DNA of 64,000 bases from Rotaria socialis (GCA_905331475.1 CAJNYU010001795.1:1-64000), one strand, 5' to 3'; shown: positions 24,201 to 36,214, counted from the first letter of the stretch. Numbers and translations are program-made. The notes: generated from the letters alone by a model not told the origin.

Positions 24201-25600
24201 TTATATTCGTGCAGAGGCTTCATTCAATCTTTTATTTGAATAATGACTCACTGCTTCTCAATGTATTCAATAATGACTAGTTGAAACTGCGATTGGATTA
24301 TTCACTACGATGCAGAGTGACATTATTGTCACGTTTCGCATGATTTGGAAACGTTTTACTCGTTGTTTGAGTATTATGTGTAAGAAGCATTAATAAGATT
24401 TTGGTGAGCTCAGAAACCGTTAATAATTTTCCGATAGTAGCAAAATCGGAAATCCTCTTTGAGTTTCTGAGATTAGCTATTTTTAGAGTGTAGAAAAACT
24501 CCATTCGACATGTTCGCCTATCTTGTCCTTTGATTTCGGTAACACAGGTCAACAAAATATCTATTGTTAAGATTCATTTTCCAAAAAAAAACTATTCATT
24601 AAAAGAAATACATCAACCGATCGAAAAATTTTGACTTCCTGTCGGTTCGTTAAAAAGTACATCATTCGAAAGAGCTTGAAAAGTTGAATAAGAGTATTTC
24701 ATTTTCCCGAAAAGGCACTCTCAATTCCCCAGCAAAAAATCAAAAAAAAATTTCCCGATGATAAACCTCTTATGTCCTTCGTTCTCTTTCTTTATATCTT
24801 TAATGAGATTGAAACAAAAACTAAATGACATGAATAGTAACATCAGGCTATTTCTGAATATCAATATGTACATGCATACTTGGAAACCTTAAGAAGCGCT
24901 TGTTATCCTGGAGAGTTTTATTCATAAATCTTACGAATCAAAAATAGACTGAGATGTTATTGAGATAAATAAGAAAGATCGCATCGAAATGCGATATTTT
25001 AAATGCAATAATAATCGTTGTATTTCCTCTACTGAAAGGAGGGTCTTACGCCGAAATGAGTTGTTACGTTCGTTCGTGTGTGTGTCCGTGTGTTCGTTTG
25101 CACTGAACAAAAACAATGTTTCTTTGACCTGTCTGGCGGTAAGAACGAATAAAGTTTGACCGAAAGTTTCTGTGGTCGAGCAATCCGAATCCGTGATTAG
25201 TTTATTGAAATTTTGAGTGCTGTTATTTTTCGTTCAGTGTAACAAACAATGGCGGCGGCTAGCCGTGAGTGGCACCCTGGAGGGGCGCCGAGGAACGACT
25301 AACCGTTGAACATAATATTGGTGAAAACCAACTCTCGGACCACAGAAACCAATTGAATAATGCTATATCAATAAGGTCTGTTTAGTTAGGACTCTTGAAC
25401 GGGTGAGGATAGAGCTGATTAAAAATTATCTTTTAATGTGCGCTCTAGGTTGTGGTACGAAGAAAGCTAAAGCGTAGTTAGTGCATGACAATGATCATAT
25501 CTGCGTTTTTAGAACCACGTTTTTGACCAATGATCATCCAATGGAGAGATCAGTAGGTTAAATTATAAGACTCTGGAAATAACCTTGCTATAGTGCTTTT
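24201..25600. other. No convincing gene
   Basis: The stretch is AT-rich, apart from a short GC-richer island at about 25,245-25,305 (ATGGCGGCGGCTAGCCG and GGAGGGGCGCCGAGG). I see no frame or RNA structure that I can name. Confidence 0.3.
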
Positions 25601-25639
25601 AAAATATTCTATACTTTCAGTAGAGGGTCAGCGGCGCTT

Positions 25640-25966
25640 ACGCCGCGTTACTTGTTTGTTAAGTTTACAAACAGCTGAAGAACAAAGAACTAGAGCTAGA
25701 TTGAATTATGACAATGAAGTTAATAAAATGTATTCTATTCATCATAATGCACTTGATTTCACAATATTACCATTAAAAATGATCGATTTAATTCAAGAAC
25801 GTTGTCGAATGATAGGTGAACGTATTCAATCGGTTTATAATTATAAGATTGAATGTTTTCNTGATCGATTTAATTCAAGAACGTTGTCGAATGATAGGTG
25901 AACGTATTCAATCGGTTTATAATTATAAGATTGAATGTTTTCATTTGAAATTAAAAAACGGCTAAA
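25640..25966 (+). pseudogene. 5'-truncated Athena coiled-coil ORF
   Basis: The frame gives TAEEQRTRARLNYDNEVNKM, then a region with MIDLIQERCRMIGERIQSVY. It aligns by eye with the end of the intact coiled-coil ORF at 29,689-31,003 (TAERQMRQYQKQYDMEMNQM; MIDLMGKRLVNIDARTEYIY). Only the last 80 or so residues are present. An N at 25,861 separates two identical copies of about 80 bp, which looks like an unmerged assembly overlap rather than biology. Confidence 0.6.
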
Positions 25967-26094
25967 ATCCAATACAACACATTTTTTTATATTTATTCGA
26001 ATATTTCTTTTTTTTTTTGTAGTGCTATTCACTCAATTTAACCGTAGATGATGTGTTTGTCTCTTCGTTTTAGATAAACTTTTTTCATAAAATT

Positions 26095-26705
26095 ATGACG
26101 GAAACAATATCCAAGAACAATGAAACTGATGATTTTATCGGTATTTTTCCTGCTACAGTAGAATTTATGGTTTGGAAGTTGCATCCATATGACAAAAATG
26201 GCAAAGAAATACCATTCCAAGGAGTTAGATACTGGTAATAGATCCTTGATTTTACCTTTCCAATTTAAAATTATTTGTAATTTCTTTTAGTAAGGATGAT
26301 GATACATGTCAATGTAAAAGATGTAAGAAAAATCGACTGAATGAATGGCCCTATGAACGATCACTGTCTTCAAATCTTCTATATTTAACTGGCCTACATA
26401 TCAATGATATTAATTATACTGAAGTCATCAAATTTGAAGAAACACTGGTCTCCGACTATTTAAGACATACTGGTGAATTTTGGAAATATGTTACAGGATT
26501 ATGTTTATTAGCTGGTGAACATGGAATTGAAATATTAAGCCAATTCAATAATGGATTATTTGATAAGCCTTTTATATACGATCCTCAACTTCATATACCT
26601 CGTCCGAACATTCCACATCCGAAAAGAAATGAAAAAATAATTAAATATTGTAAACAAAAATATAGAATGTTACATGAAACTTTAAAAGTTGAACCCTTTC
26701 GATAA
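26095..26705 (+). CDS. Two-exon hypothetical protein, Terminon-associated (copy 2)
   Basis: Exons are 26,095-26,234 and 26,291-26,705 with a 56-bp GT-AG intron that splits the same Cys codon as in the copy at 3458-4051, giving about 184 residues. The shared blocks are YDKNGKEI-PFQGVRYC, DDDTCQCKRCKK, WPYERSLSSNLLYLTG, FEETLVSDYL and LCLLAGEHGIEIL. The C-x-C-x2-C cluster is kept. No known domain is recognised. A pyrimidine-rich TTTTAG lies 22 bp upstream of the ATG. Its position as the second gene of unit A supports its being an element gene, not a captured host gene. Confidence 0.7.
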
Positions 26706-27037
26706 AACCTCCAATAAATATTCTTCAATAACTCTAATAATATAAACAATCCCTTATTATCTCTGTTCTAGATTTAAATAACATGGAGCTCTTCGAACGA
26801 ACGATATAGAAATAAAACCGAATTAACGAAGCAATAAAATTCACCAACAAAGAAGAGTGATCGTTTCAACTCAAAACAACCACCACCCAACAAGAAATCA
26901 ATCTTTCTATATGCATAAATGAAATGATGAATATACAATAGGCTTTGACTCCTCGTACTTTTCTTGAATCCTTGATTTCATTTTTATTCTTATAGTTTTA
27001 ATACTTACAATTCTATTTTAGATAGAATTTTAGACTA
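26706..27037 (+). promoter_or_regulatory. Intercistronic spacer with AATAAA and 3' splice site
   Basis: After the stop, several AATAAA-like words occur (near 26,713 and 26,832). Then a TTCTATTTTAG acceptor ends at about 27,021, 17 bp before the ATG of the next gene. No matching upstream exon is visible. Confidence 0.4.
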
Positions 27038-29306
27038 ATGGAAAATTTTTCACAAACGTCTTTCATCGATAATAATAATGTTTCGGATGATGAGATGATT
27101 GAAAAATCAACATTTAATCATCCTACAACGATGCCTCCAGTAAGTATGCAAAAGGAATTGAAATTCTATATATATATACTCTGTTTCGATTTTTACTTTA
27201 GATAATGGCCCAAGACGTCACGCTGCCCGATTTTCATATCAAGAGTAGTGATATGAGTCCATCATCAATGAAAATACATCCATATACATTATTTGATGAC
27301 AATACACATGAAAATGGTGAATTCAATGTCCATAACACACAAGCTATGAATGATAAACAAGAAGACGATGTTAATAATAGTACATGGATTTTATATAAGA
27401 TCGATGACGGCGAGGATCAAGATAATCAATTGACATATCATCATCAAGAGGCACAAGAATTAAAAGATCTCGATTGGGATGATTTACCAAATTTTATTCG
27501 TTATCTCGATTATAATCAATTGAAAGAAGATGATTGTCATAAAGCTAACTCTGAAAATCGTACTTTATTATCTATCCGACGTAAAATGGTTGCTAATAAC
27601 ATGATTCTTAGATTACCATACAAGGGTACTCCATTTTACATCAGTTCCAAAAATGATTTTCAAGAAAAAGAAGTCGCTTATATAACGCAAACTAGTACAT
27701 GGGTATTACTACATAAACTTAATGGAGTTCATCAAAATGCCAGTCAATTATGTTTAGCTAAAATTCTTGAAGAAATAGAAACAAAATTGTCTCAGTTACT
27801 TGATTCGAAATATATCAATGAAGTACATCATTCCCAAATGAATATTAATCGATCATTGGTTCGGATGCATTATCTATATTTTGTACCAGAAACTCATAAA
27901 GTAAGTATCTTATAGATTTTTTTATAATTTTATCTTATGAATGAATACATACACATAGGAAGAAATACCAGTGAGACCAATCATGGTATGTAATGATGGG
28001 CCAACAATGAATATCGTTCGTTATATAACTCCACTTCTATGGTCAATATTTGATCGAGCAACCAATTGTAGACGATTTCAGAACGGTTCTATTGATGTTA
28101 TACATGCTATGGAAAAGTATGCACAAATGGGTCATCTTAAACCTGGTACTTTCTTCGTAACATTTAATATGGATGATTTGACGACAAGTTTTTTACACGA
28201 TCAAACAATGTCAACCTTAAAACGATTACTTGTCGAACAATTACAAGATAAGACAATTGATGGTCTTACTATTGATATTATTTTGCAATTGGTTCATCTT
28301 GTATTAAAAAATCAATTCTGTGTTTATAATAACGGATTGTATCAACAAATTCATGGTGGTGCTTCTGGTTTACCATTGACAATGCTATTGACCTATGTTA
28401 ATTTATTTTATGGACAACATAGTGAGTTAATAAAAACGATAAAAGAAAAAGATGAATTTTTTGGCAGGTAAGATAATTTTCAACATTGTATTTTATTGTA
28501 AATAAATTCATATATATTTCATTTGTTTTTCTCTCACATTCAATAGATATCGAGAACAAGCAATCTTAACATGGCATGGATCTAAAGATGAATTTCGTAC
28601 ATTAATCAAAAAAAATATTCATGTCGAACACACTCGGTATCTCGTGAAAATGTCCATTGGATCAACAGTTCATTTTCACGATGTCGAAATTAGTCAAAAC
28701 AACAATAATGATGTTCTCGAAAGTAAAGTTTTTTATGATCCAAATATTGATACTCTACCAAATGTATCTGATGAACCAATGGAGAATAAATCAAAACAAT
28801 TATATGCTGTTCTATATCGAGCTGTTCGATGTTGTTCGAATGTCGTGAAATTCAATCATGAAAGACGTCATATTCAACTCTCATTTCTTACATCTGGTTC
28901 TACATCGGAATTTATTCAGTCTGGTATTGAACAATTTTTTTTGGAATTCGGTCTATCGAAACGTTCCTTTTCATGTCTTCTGAATGAAGATGAATATCAT
29001 CATTTACGTCAACGTATTATTCAAGTCACTGAACTGCAAATGGAACTGAAGCAACAACGTGAACGACAAAATCAACATACATTATTTGTCCCATGTACAA
29101 AATGGATTGATCCCAAACAACTAGACGATTATACGCAACGCTTGAAAGATTGGTGGAAGAAATATTACGGTAATGAACCACAAACAAAACATATTCAGAT
29201 CAAATGGATAGAATCAACATCAAAAAATCTCACCAACAGTGATATTCTCGTTAATAAACGACCACCTATTTGTCTTTTGACTTTGCCAAAAGAATGGAGA
29301 GAATAA
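27038..29306 (+). CDS. RT-like protein without catalytic aspartates (RT-a)
   Basis: Exons are 27,038-27,139, 27,202-27,900, 27,959-28,467 and 28,547-29,306, all GT-AG and in phase, about 689 residues. An acidic N-terminus leads to a Penelope-type RT fold: LDWDDLPNFIRYLDYNQL, YLYFVPETHK before the palm, MGHLKPGTFFVTFNMDDLTT at motif A, GGASGLPLTMLL at motif B and RYREQAILTW at motif C. Motif A lacks the catalytic Asp (Asn at that position) and motif C reads YREQ instead of YxDD, so DNA synthesis is unlikely. The post-palm thumb-like region (LYAVLYRAVRCC; HIQLSFL) is well kept. The long open frame and conserved introns argue for a selected non-polymerase role. The last intron splits the codon just before motif C, as in the canonical RT. 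Confidence 0.75.
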
Positions 29307-29688
29307 AAACAGTAAATATCATTTGTATGTTTTCTTTTATTTTCATCAGTCATGTCTATTTTTTTTTCTTTTGTATAGATCACGATACTCATAGTTATCA
29401 TTAACAATAACATCAATGAAATCTGAATTGACAATATAAATATTAGCATATTTACATGTTGTATTAGTAGAAGTAGTTGGTTTGTAATAGAGTAGTATTA
29501 GTTTTAAATAGATTATTTGAAAAAGAATAACAAAAAAATTTCGTTTTTTTTACCTCACATAATACACATTGATTTAGCTCACTTTCTTTCGTTTTAGATA
29601 TATTTCTATTCATTATCGCCTCTTTTCAGATAATGATTATCAATTTATTAAAAATATACAAACATACATTAAAGGACACTGTGTAACC
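29307..29688 (+). promoter_or_regulatory. Intercistronic spacer
   Basis: AT-rich spacer between RT-a and the coiled-coil ORF. It has two acceptor-like sites, TTCGTTTTAG (about 29,599) and TCTTTTCAG (about 29,630), before the ATG at 29,689. No coding is seen. Confidence 0.35.
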
Positions 29689-31003
29689 ATGGCTCAACCA
29701 ATGCAACATTCACAAGTATCAAAGAATTCTTTTTTTTTTGTTTATAGTAAAAAATATATCGGTCAACATTTTCTATTTTAGTCGATATGGAACGAAATTG
29801 ATTTATCACAGAGATTTAGTCAACTATCCAGTTCACCTCAGCACCCGAAGAAGAAGCAGAAGAACAAAGTATCAAAACAAAGAAAGATTATTCCTTATAC
29901 AGAACTCGATCTGCAACAATTAATTGGAGTCAATATTCATCAAGTTCCACCTTATTTATGTAGTTCAAATGAATCATTTAAAGAAACGATTCATGATATA
30001 CGACCAAAAATCAGTCAAAATCATTTGGAAGAATTAAGACATGTTGCTATTCTTATGTATAAAATGTTATTAATCGAAAAACTACAAACTCTTTGGATAA
30101 CATATAGAAAATCAGGTATGGGTGAATTTCAACAAACACGATCAACGAATGAAGTCTCTCTGAAAATTTGGCCGTTCGAAATTTGTTCTCGCATAAAATA
30201 TATTGAAAATGCAAACACAAGTGCAGATGAAAAATGTCAACTATTTGTTGATCATTGTCAAAAGAAATTGAATGATCAAAATGAAATATATCGAAATCAA
30301 TTACGATATCGAACAAGTCATATCATGGATTATACATCGGCAATGGAATTAACTATTGAAAATTTTGTAAAACAAAGGTTCAGATATCAATCTATTGAAT
30401 ATGATTGTCAAATATCACTCGTTCAATATCATTACACTGATGCAGTACTAAAACGTCAATATTTGATTGAACATCCCAATGAAAACCAAGTAAGGATACC
30501 TCTGTTATCGATAAATGTATCCTATCATAGATGCTTTTTTTACTTAGATACAAATTTTCAAAGGTCTCTGTAAGTTAAAATATGAAGAAGCTATCACGAA
30601 ATATCATTTTAATTCACTCAAACAATGTATTCCTGAACATTTTACTTTGAATTCTACTCGAAATCAACTCATTGGAAAATCATCAGTGATTGATAGTATT
30701 CAAGATGCAAATATGCGAAAGAAATTGTCCAAACATTACATCCAAATTGTTGAACAAGCTAAAGCTGATATAATGATACTAGCAAGAGATACAGCCGAAA
30801 GACAAATGCGTCAGTATCAAAAACAATACGATATGGAAATGAATCAAATGTGGCAACATGAAAAAATTATACCAACTGATCAACGCTTAACTTCAACGAT
30901 GATCGATTTGATGGGAAAACGTTTAGTTAATATTGATGCACGCACCGAATATATCTACAAATGCAAAGCTCAATTATTTCAAGTTAAAACAAATATTCCA
31001 TAA
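29689..31003 (+). CDS. Athena coiled-coil ORF
   Basis: Exons are 29,689-29,715, 29,782-30,489 and 30,548-31,003, about 396 residues. The product starts MAQPMQHSQ, has a basic patch (KKKQKNKVSKQRK), then long charged helices containing TLWITYRKSGMGEF, WPFEICSRI, LKRQYLIEHPNENQ and MRQYQKQYDMEMNQMW. There is no RT, membrane or zinc motif. The same module is fused in front of the RT-like proteins at 39,015 and 46,508, and occurs as truncated copies at 25,640 and 36,241. Published Athena/Terminon units contain putatively structural coiled-coil ORFs, and this fits. It may bind the RNA or the RT. Function is inferred only from the architecture. Confidence 0.7.
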
Positions 31004-31127
31004 CAATATAGAAACTTTCCTTTAGTATTATCAAATAAAATATTACTTTATTCTATGCTTTTTCTGTTTTTCTTTTATTATAATTTTCACTAGGATTTTC
31101 TTTAATAATTTTAGATTTACTGTCATC
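31004..31127 (+). promoter_or_regulatory. Poly(A) signal and candidate trans-splice acceptor
   Basis: AATAAA at about 31,034 follows the preceding stop by 30 bp. A TTTAATAATTTTAG acceptor ends at about 31,114, 14 bp before the RT ATG. There is no upstream exon in frame. The arrangement fits an operon-type junction processed by a spliced leader. Confidence 0.5.
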
Positions 31128-34100
31128 ATGAATAAGGACTATAATCATCAAGTGTTGAAGACAATCAATGAAAAAAAATCATCAGATCAACCAGTAGAGG
31201 AAAAGAAACGACGTAAGAAATGTCATGGTAATCGAAAAGTACAACGATTTCGTAAGAAATGTCGTGCTCGAGGAATGAAACCACATAACATTGAAAGGAA
31301 AATCAAGAAGAGATTTGGTGATTTTCGTACAAATCAACCAACATCCATCATCAATAAAAATGATTCAATCGACCATCGTCCTAAAACAATCATAGTAAGA
31401 GAATATTAACTTGAATTATATGATAAAATAATAAAGTTTATGTATATACTAGACATTGAATCAGAGCATTAAAAAGACTTCTATCAAACGGAAACGAGAA
31501 CCCGTTCGATCATTGAGTCAATTTTCAATTTCACAACCAGAACCAAAGAAAGTAAAAAAGAAACAAAACTTGATTCAGACATCAGTGCCGCACCTCGATA
31601 AGGTGTATCGAGTAGCATCTTACTTGAAACGAATACCAAGGCTATTGATTCAAACACTAGGTCGACAACTGGATCATCCAATTAAGACTAAATCGGAACA
31701 TAAATTTATTTATTCACGATTAAAACTATTAGATCAACAATTTTGTTTGAATATACATCAATCTCTTTGGCAATCTTATTTTGATCTTGGCTATGAACGA
31801 CATCAATGGCCAGTAAGTGTACATCTTTCACATGATTTTCAATAATTATTGTCATGTTCTTTTTTTTTTTATTCAAAGGATTATTTCTATAAGATAACAA
31901 AAACGAATGAACTTCCGTTATGTGAAAAATTCGTACAAGACTATTTGACTCATATACAACAGCAATTAGAACAATGTACCACACAGTTAAATTTACAAGC
32001 AACAACTTGTCCTGAAACTTTGACGATGACTCTTCTTGATCATCATTTAAAAGAATATATCAGTTCACAACAAAAACGATTCACTCGTAAAATTTATCAT
32101 CAGCTAAAACGATTCAAAGATGCAATACATAAAAAACGACTTCATCACATTTTATTCGACAATAATCTGACAAGTGATCAGAAGGAAGCAATCAATCGTC
32201 TTATTCATCTACGAGAAACAGAATTACAAATACGAAAAGAATTGTTACTGTTAGAACAACGAATTCTATCAAAACTATTGCCTGTTAATTTTGATCAATT
32301 AGATACTCTGATTGCATCTGATTTCTATACACCAGCTCTTGAAGACCAATATTCCCTCAATTACAAACTAAAACGTTCAAAAATCTTACAAGAAACGAAA
32401 CGAACTTGGCTCGATATACTGATGGAATCTTACGATGTCAGGATGAAAGAATGTAATCGGCTATATCAAGAATTGTTAACACAATTAGAGTTAGACATTT
32501 CCAATCATCAAGATCATCATCACGATGTACGTGTACTATGTCGTACTGTTCAAGCTTATATAAAACATCGAACAATTCAAATCAAGAAAGATACATTTCA
32601 AGAAATGGCTAGTTTTCATGGGAAACTGACTCGGCGTCGTCAACGTTCTAAAAAAGCGAAGCAAACAATTGGCGTGTCTCCCGAAGTGATACTCAATGTG
32701 AATGATCATTCGTTGGCTATGATTGGACATGAATATCTTTCACGACGTAGGATATACACAAAAATCTCGGAGTTCATAGAATTTCAATTGATTTCTTTCT
32801 TTCATCTATTTTAGATGGAAATTATATTCGACCGAATCGTACTGCTCTTCGTTCATATAAAGAACGAGTAAAAATAGTTCAAGAGCAACATGAGATCATG
32901 ATAAATCAAACAAAATTACGGCTAACGGAAAAATGTCACATAAATGCTAAATCAAACATTTTTAAACAATTCTCTGAACGTCTTCAAGCTTGTCTCATGC
33001 TTCACTATATGACTCCACTTCCATTTATTGAACATCTTCGTGCTCAACGTGATTTACAGACGATGAAGTTGATTCGCCGTAAACTTAAGAAAAATCAATT
33101 ACTTCTTCGAGAAACAGATAAAGGTGGCAATTTGTATGTGGCTCATTTAAATGAATTTGAAGAAAAAGCAGCTGATTATCGACTGAAAACAGGTGCCTAT
33201 GAAGAATTATCGTCGAGTCCCATTGAAGAGATTTTAAATAAAGTCACTCGCTTACTCAATGATCTTCATGCCAAGCCCAGTCAACTTTCACCTGCACAAT
33301 ATAAAAAAATGATACCAAGTCGATTAACTGTCGAGTTAGCCTATATGTATTACAATCCTAAAACACATAAGGTAATGTTTCTTACTATGTTTTGTTCATC
33401 TGTTTTAAATTCAATAAACATTTGCTTTCTTCATCTTCTTCTAATTAGAATCCAATAACACTACGACCCATTATGAATACGATTCATGCTGCCACTACTG
33501 GTATATCTCGATTTTTAGATCAATCTATTCGACCTTTGTTTGATAAGCATGCACAACCGAGACCAATTATTGATGGTGGTCATCTTCTTCGTCAATTAGA
33601 ACAATATGTTCGTAATGGTCATTTGAAGCCTACGACTCTATTCTGTACAGCTGATATTACGAACTTATATACAATGTTACCACAAGACGAGTCACTTAAA
33701 ATTCTCAAAGAATTTCTTCTTGAACATCATTATGAGAAAGTACAAGGTATTCCAATTGGAGTTATTCTTCAATTAGCTGATCTTGTTCTCAAAGAGACTG
33801 CATTTGTCGATGGAAATAAATTCTATCGACAAATTATTGGTGGTGCAATGGGATCCCCGTTTACTTTAACATTAGCCAATATTTTCATGTGGAACTGGGA
33901 AAAAAACGCCATTTGTGATGCAATAGGACCGCATGAAATCTATGGCCGGTATGCTATTACTTATTTATTTATCTTCTTGTTGTTCTATTTGAAGAGATTC
34001 ATTATTTTTTTTCCGTTTTATCATTCTAGATATATTGATGATATCTTCTTTACTTTTAATGAACCAAAGGCAACAATCGAAGAAGTCATCAAGAAAGCTA

Positions 34101-34990
34101 ATGCCTTTCATCCAAACATTAAATTAGAAGCTAATATTGGTAGTTGTGTTTCATTTCTTGATCTTCTTATCAATAATAAGAATGGTATTTTATTCACATC
34201 TGTCTATCATAAACCAGCAGCCGAACCCTGTGTTGTACCATTTATTTCTGATCATCCACGTCATGTATTTTCGAATATTATTCAAGCTGCTCTTCTTCGA
34301 GCTGTACGTTATTCAACGACATTGGACATTTTTGAAAAGGAACGTCGTGCTATTCGACTGATGTTGCTCTATAATGGGTAAGTCTCTCTGTCAGAAACAT
34401 TCATTCTATAATTAATTATCTAATTTCTTTACTATATTATACATATTAGGTATCCATCCAGGTATATTGACACACATTTCAGAAAATTCTTTGGTCGCTC
34501 AATGTCAAAATCATCTATGATACCGTTCATCGGCAACGACAATCAATTTTTACTTATGAGAAATACTTTACTACCTAAACTCACTGTCAAAGAACGAGAA
34601 ACACAACATAGAATTGCAGCTGTTACATACGACAAAGAGATTGACAATCACAATACAACCGAAGAAACAAAAACGATCACTTCAATTTCAAAACAAAATA
34701 AGGCGAATAAATTCACAGACACTCTCTTTCTTCATTATACACATGAAAAACGACTACATAGCCTGAAACGTGATATACATAAGATTTATTCAGAAATATT
34801 TCAACATACAATAGGCATAGATTTTCGACTAATTGTTGGCCATCGAAATCATCGTAGCACTGGACATGAGTTAGTACAAAAAAGACCCCCTCCAACCATG
34901 TTAAAACCAACCACACTTCCAAGTAAAATTTTTCTTCTTTATTCAAAACTTTATCCAAACTTCAATCTTACTCTGTTTCAGATACCATAA
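31128..34990 (+). CDS. Athena reverse transcriptase, canonical active site (RT-b)
   Basis: Exons are 31,128-31,394, 31,453-31,812, 31,879-32,746, 32,815-33,371, 33,449-33,948, 34,030-34,377 and 34,450-34,990, in phase throughout, about 1,146 residues. Exon 1 is very basic (KKRRKKCHGNRKVQRFRKK). A long helical region precedes the RT. The Penelope DKG motif is present (RETDKGGNLYV), then the palm: TADITNLYTMLP (motif A Asp), GGAMGSPFTLTLANIF (motif B) and RYIDDIFFTF (motif C, YIDD). The thumb contains LLRAVRYSTT and FRKFFGR. No GIY-YIG domain is fused, as known for Athena, which uses telomeric ends. This is the only gene in the window with all three catalytic aspartates. It sits last in unit A, directly before the ribozyme repeats, and is presumably the polymerase that copies the whole unit. 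Confidence 0.85.
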
Positions 34991-35530
34991 AACAGAAACA
35001 AAAAAGAAACCTCGTCAATTAATCCATATCGAATTATGTACAGTCACATTATTATCATTGTCACTCTTCCACATCATACCAATTCCAAAATCAAATCAAT
35101 AATTCGAATCAACAAGCAACTGCCATTGACTACTGCCACTCCAACTTCTATCATATTCCGTCAAAAATATAATGACATTTTCCGATTAATATTATTTCTT
35201 CTTCATTTTTCCATATGTTTCCAGTACCCTATTGATTTTCAAAATTAAATTCATGACTTTCTCCATTCTAGATATAAAGAAAAACAAATCCAGATTAAAA
35301 TTCTTCGACATTTCTACTACTCATTATGAAATTATTTTAACCAGAAATCATTCAAAGCTGGCACGACTATTAACTTTCACCACGACCAACATCAGACACA
35401 ATATGATAAAACTTAGAGAAAACGAGAATTTCCAAACAATTCATGCAGCATTTCATTCATTTATCCAACAACTTTTAAGTAAAATCAAAACAACATCACT
35501 ATTACATTCGAATCCCTTCAGACTTGGCTG
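34991..35530 (+). other. 3' untranslated region of unit A
   Basis: About 540 bp between the RT stop and the first ribozyme repeat. It includes open frames at 35,036-35,248 and 35,232-35,531 with Ile/Thr-rich, motif-free products. An acceptor-like TCTAG occurs at about 35,271. It is probably untranslated. Confidence 0.4.
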
Positions 35531-35569
35531 AAAATTTTATGTTTGAATTAAAATTGACTTAAAGATATT

Positions 35570-35622
35570 AAGCCACCTGATGAGACTGATTAAGCATCAG
35601 TCGAAACGCGTCGTGGTAGCTT
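35570..35622 (+). ncRNA. Hammerhead ribozyme 1
   Basis: The core reads CTGATGA, stem II GACTGAT-TAAGC-ATCAGTC (7 bp), GAAAC, GC, GTC, with cleavage expected after GTC. Stem I pairs CCAC with GTGG and AAG with CTT. Stem III is minimal (two pairs closed by a two-base loop), as reported for Penelope-type hammerheads, which are thought to cleave best as dimers. All core nucleotides are present. Confidence 0.85.
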
Positions 35623-35760
35623 CCTACACACCCATATTCTTCAATGAATTTGGTATCGTTTACAACTATATTCTCTTTTTTGAGATATAGCATAGTAAAT
35701 TGTCTTGAATTGATTTTGTTCAAAATTTTATGTTTGAATTAAAATTGACTTAAAGATATT

Positions 35761-35813
35761 AAGCCACCTGATGAGACTGATTAAGCATCAGTCGAAACGC
35801 GTCGTGGTAGCTT
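35761..35813 (+). ncRNA. Hammerhead ribozyme 2
   Basis: Identical core and stems to the first copy, 191 bp downstream. Confidence 0.85.
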
Positions 35814-35951
35814 CCTACACACCCATATTCTTCAATGAATTTGGTATCGTTTACAACTATATTCTCTTTTTTGAGATATAGCATAGTAAATTGTCTTGAA
35901 TTGATTTTGTTCAAAATTTTATGTTTGAATTAAAATTGACTTAAAGATATT

Positions 35952-36004
35952 AAGCCACCTGATGAGACTGATTAAGCATCAGTCGAAACGCGTCGTGGTA
36001 GCTT
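35952..36004 (+). ncRNA. Hammerhead ribozyme 3
   Basis: Identical core and stems, another 191 bp downstream. Confidence 0.85.
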
Positions 36005-36142
36005 CCTACACACCCATATTCTTCAATGAATTTGGTATCGTTTACAACTATATTCTCTTTTTTGAGATATAGCATAGTAAATTGTCTTGAATTGATTTTG
36101 TTCAAAATTTTATGTTTGAATTAAAATTGACTTAAAGATATT

Positions 36143-36195
36143 AAGCCACCTGATGAGACTGATTAAGCATCAGTCGAAACGCGTCGTGGTAGCTT
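36143..36195 (+). ncRNA. Hammerhead ribozyme 4 (terminal)
   Basis: Identical core and stems. This copy is the last element sequence before the C-rich telomere-like tract, so it is the one at the RNA 3' end that would meet the telomere. Confidence 0.85.
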
Positions 36196-36214
36196 CCTAC
36201 ACACCCCCACACCC
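36196..36214 (+). repeat. C-rich telomere-like tract at the unit A/B junction
   Basis: ACACACCCCCACACCC joins the end of unit A to sequence that begins inside an ORF of unit B. The tract matches the C-strand of the bdelloid telomere repeat. It reads as a fossil chromosome end: unit B was truncated, capped with telomere repeats, and unit A was then attached. Confidence 0.7.

Larger units (their letters stand above)
35531..36199 (+). repeat. Tandem terminal repeat, 191-bp period, four ribozyme copies
   Basis: Three full units of 191 bp and most of a fourth are nearly identical. Each unit runs AAAATTTTATGTTTGAATTA, then the hammerhead, then a tail ending in TTGAATTGATTTTGTTC. The last copy stops just after the ribozyme at CTACACACCC. 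The copies correspond to the pseudo-LTRs of Penelope-like elements, here tandem and all in sense orientation. Near-identity of the copies means recent formation or ongoing homogenisation. Confidence 0.85.
25640..36214 (+). mobile_element. Terminon unit A (Athena, Penelope-like retroelement)
   Basis: Plus-strand unit with cooriented genes. In order: a truncated coiled-coil ORF, a two-exon small gene, an RT-like gene without catalytic aspartates, a coiled-coil ORF, a canonical Athena RT, four hammerhead ribozymes and a C-rich telomere-like tract at the very 3' end. C-rich repeats directly after a hammerhead are the published 3' signature of Terminons, which prime on telomeric G-rich overhangs. 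With the element on the plus strand, the older chromosome lies to the right and the former chromosome end to the left. The left edge is taken where similarity to the coiled-coil ORF begins. Confidence 0.75.

Noticed and set aside
25245-25305. GC-rich island as the start of a host gene (ATGGCGGCGGCTAGCCG)
   Set aside because: The frame closes quickly and no donor or downstream exon could be supported.
35531-36199. CRISPR-like regular array
   Set aside because: Units are contiguous 191-bp tandem copies with no unique spacers, and each carries a hammerhead core; the host is a eukaryote.
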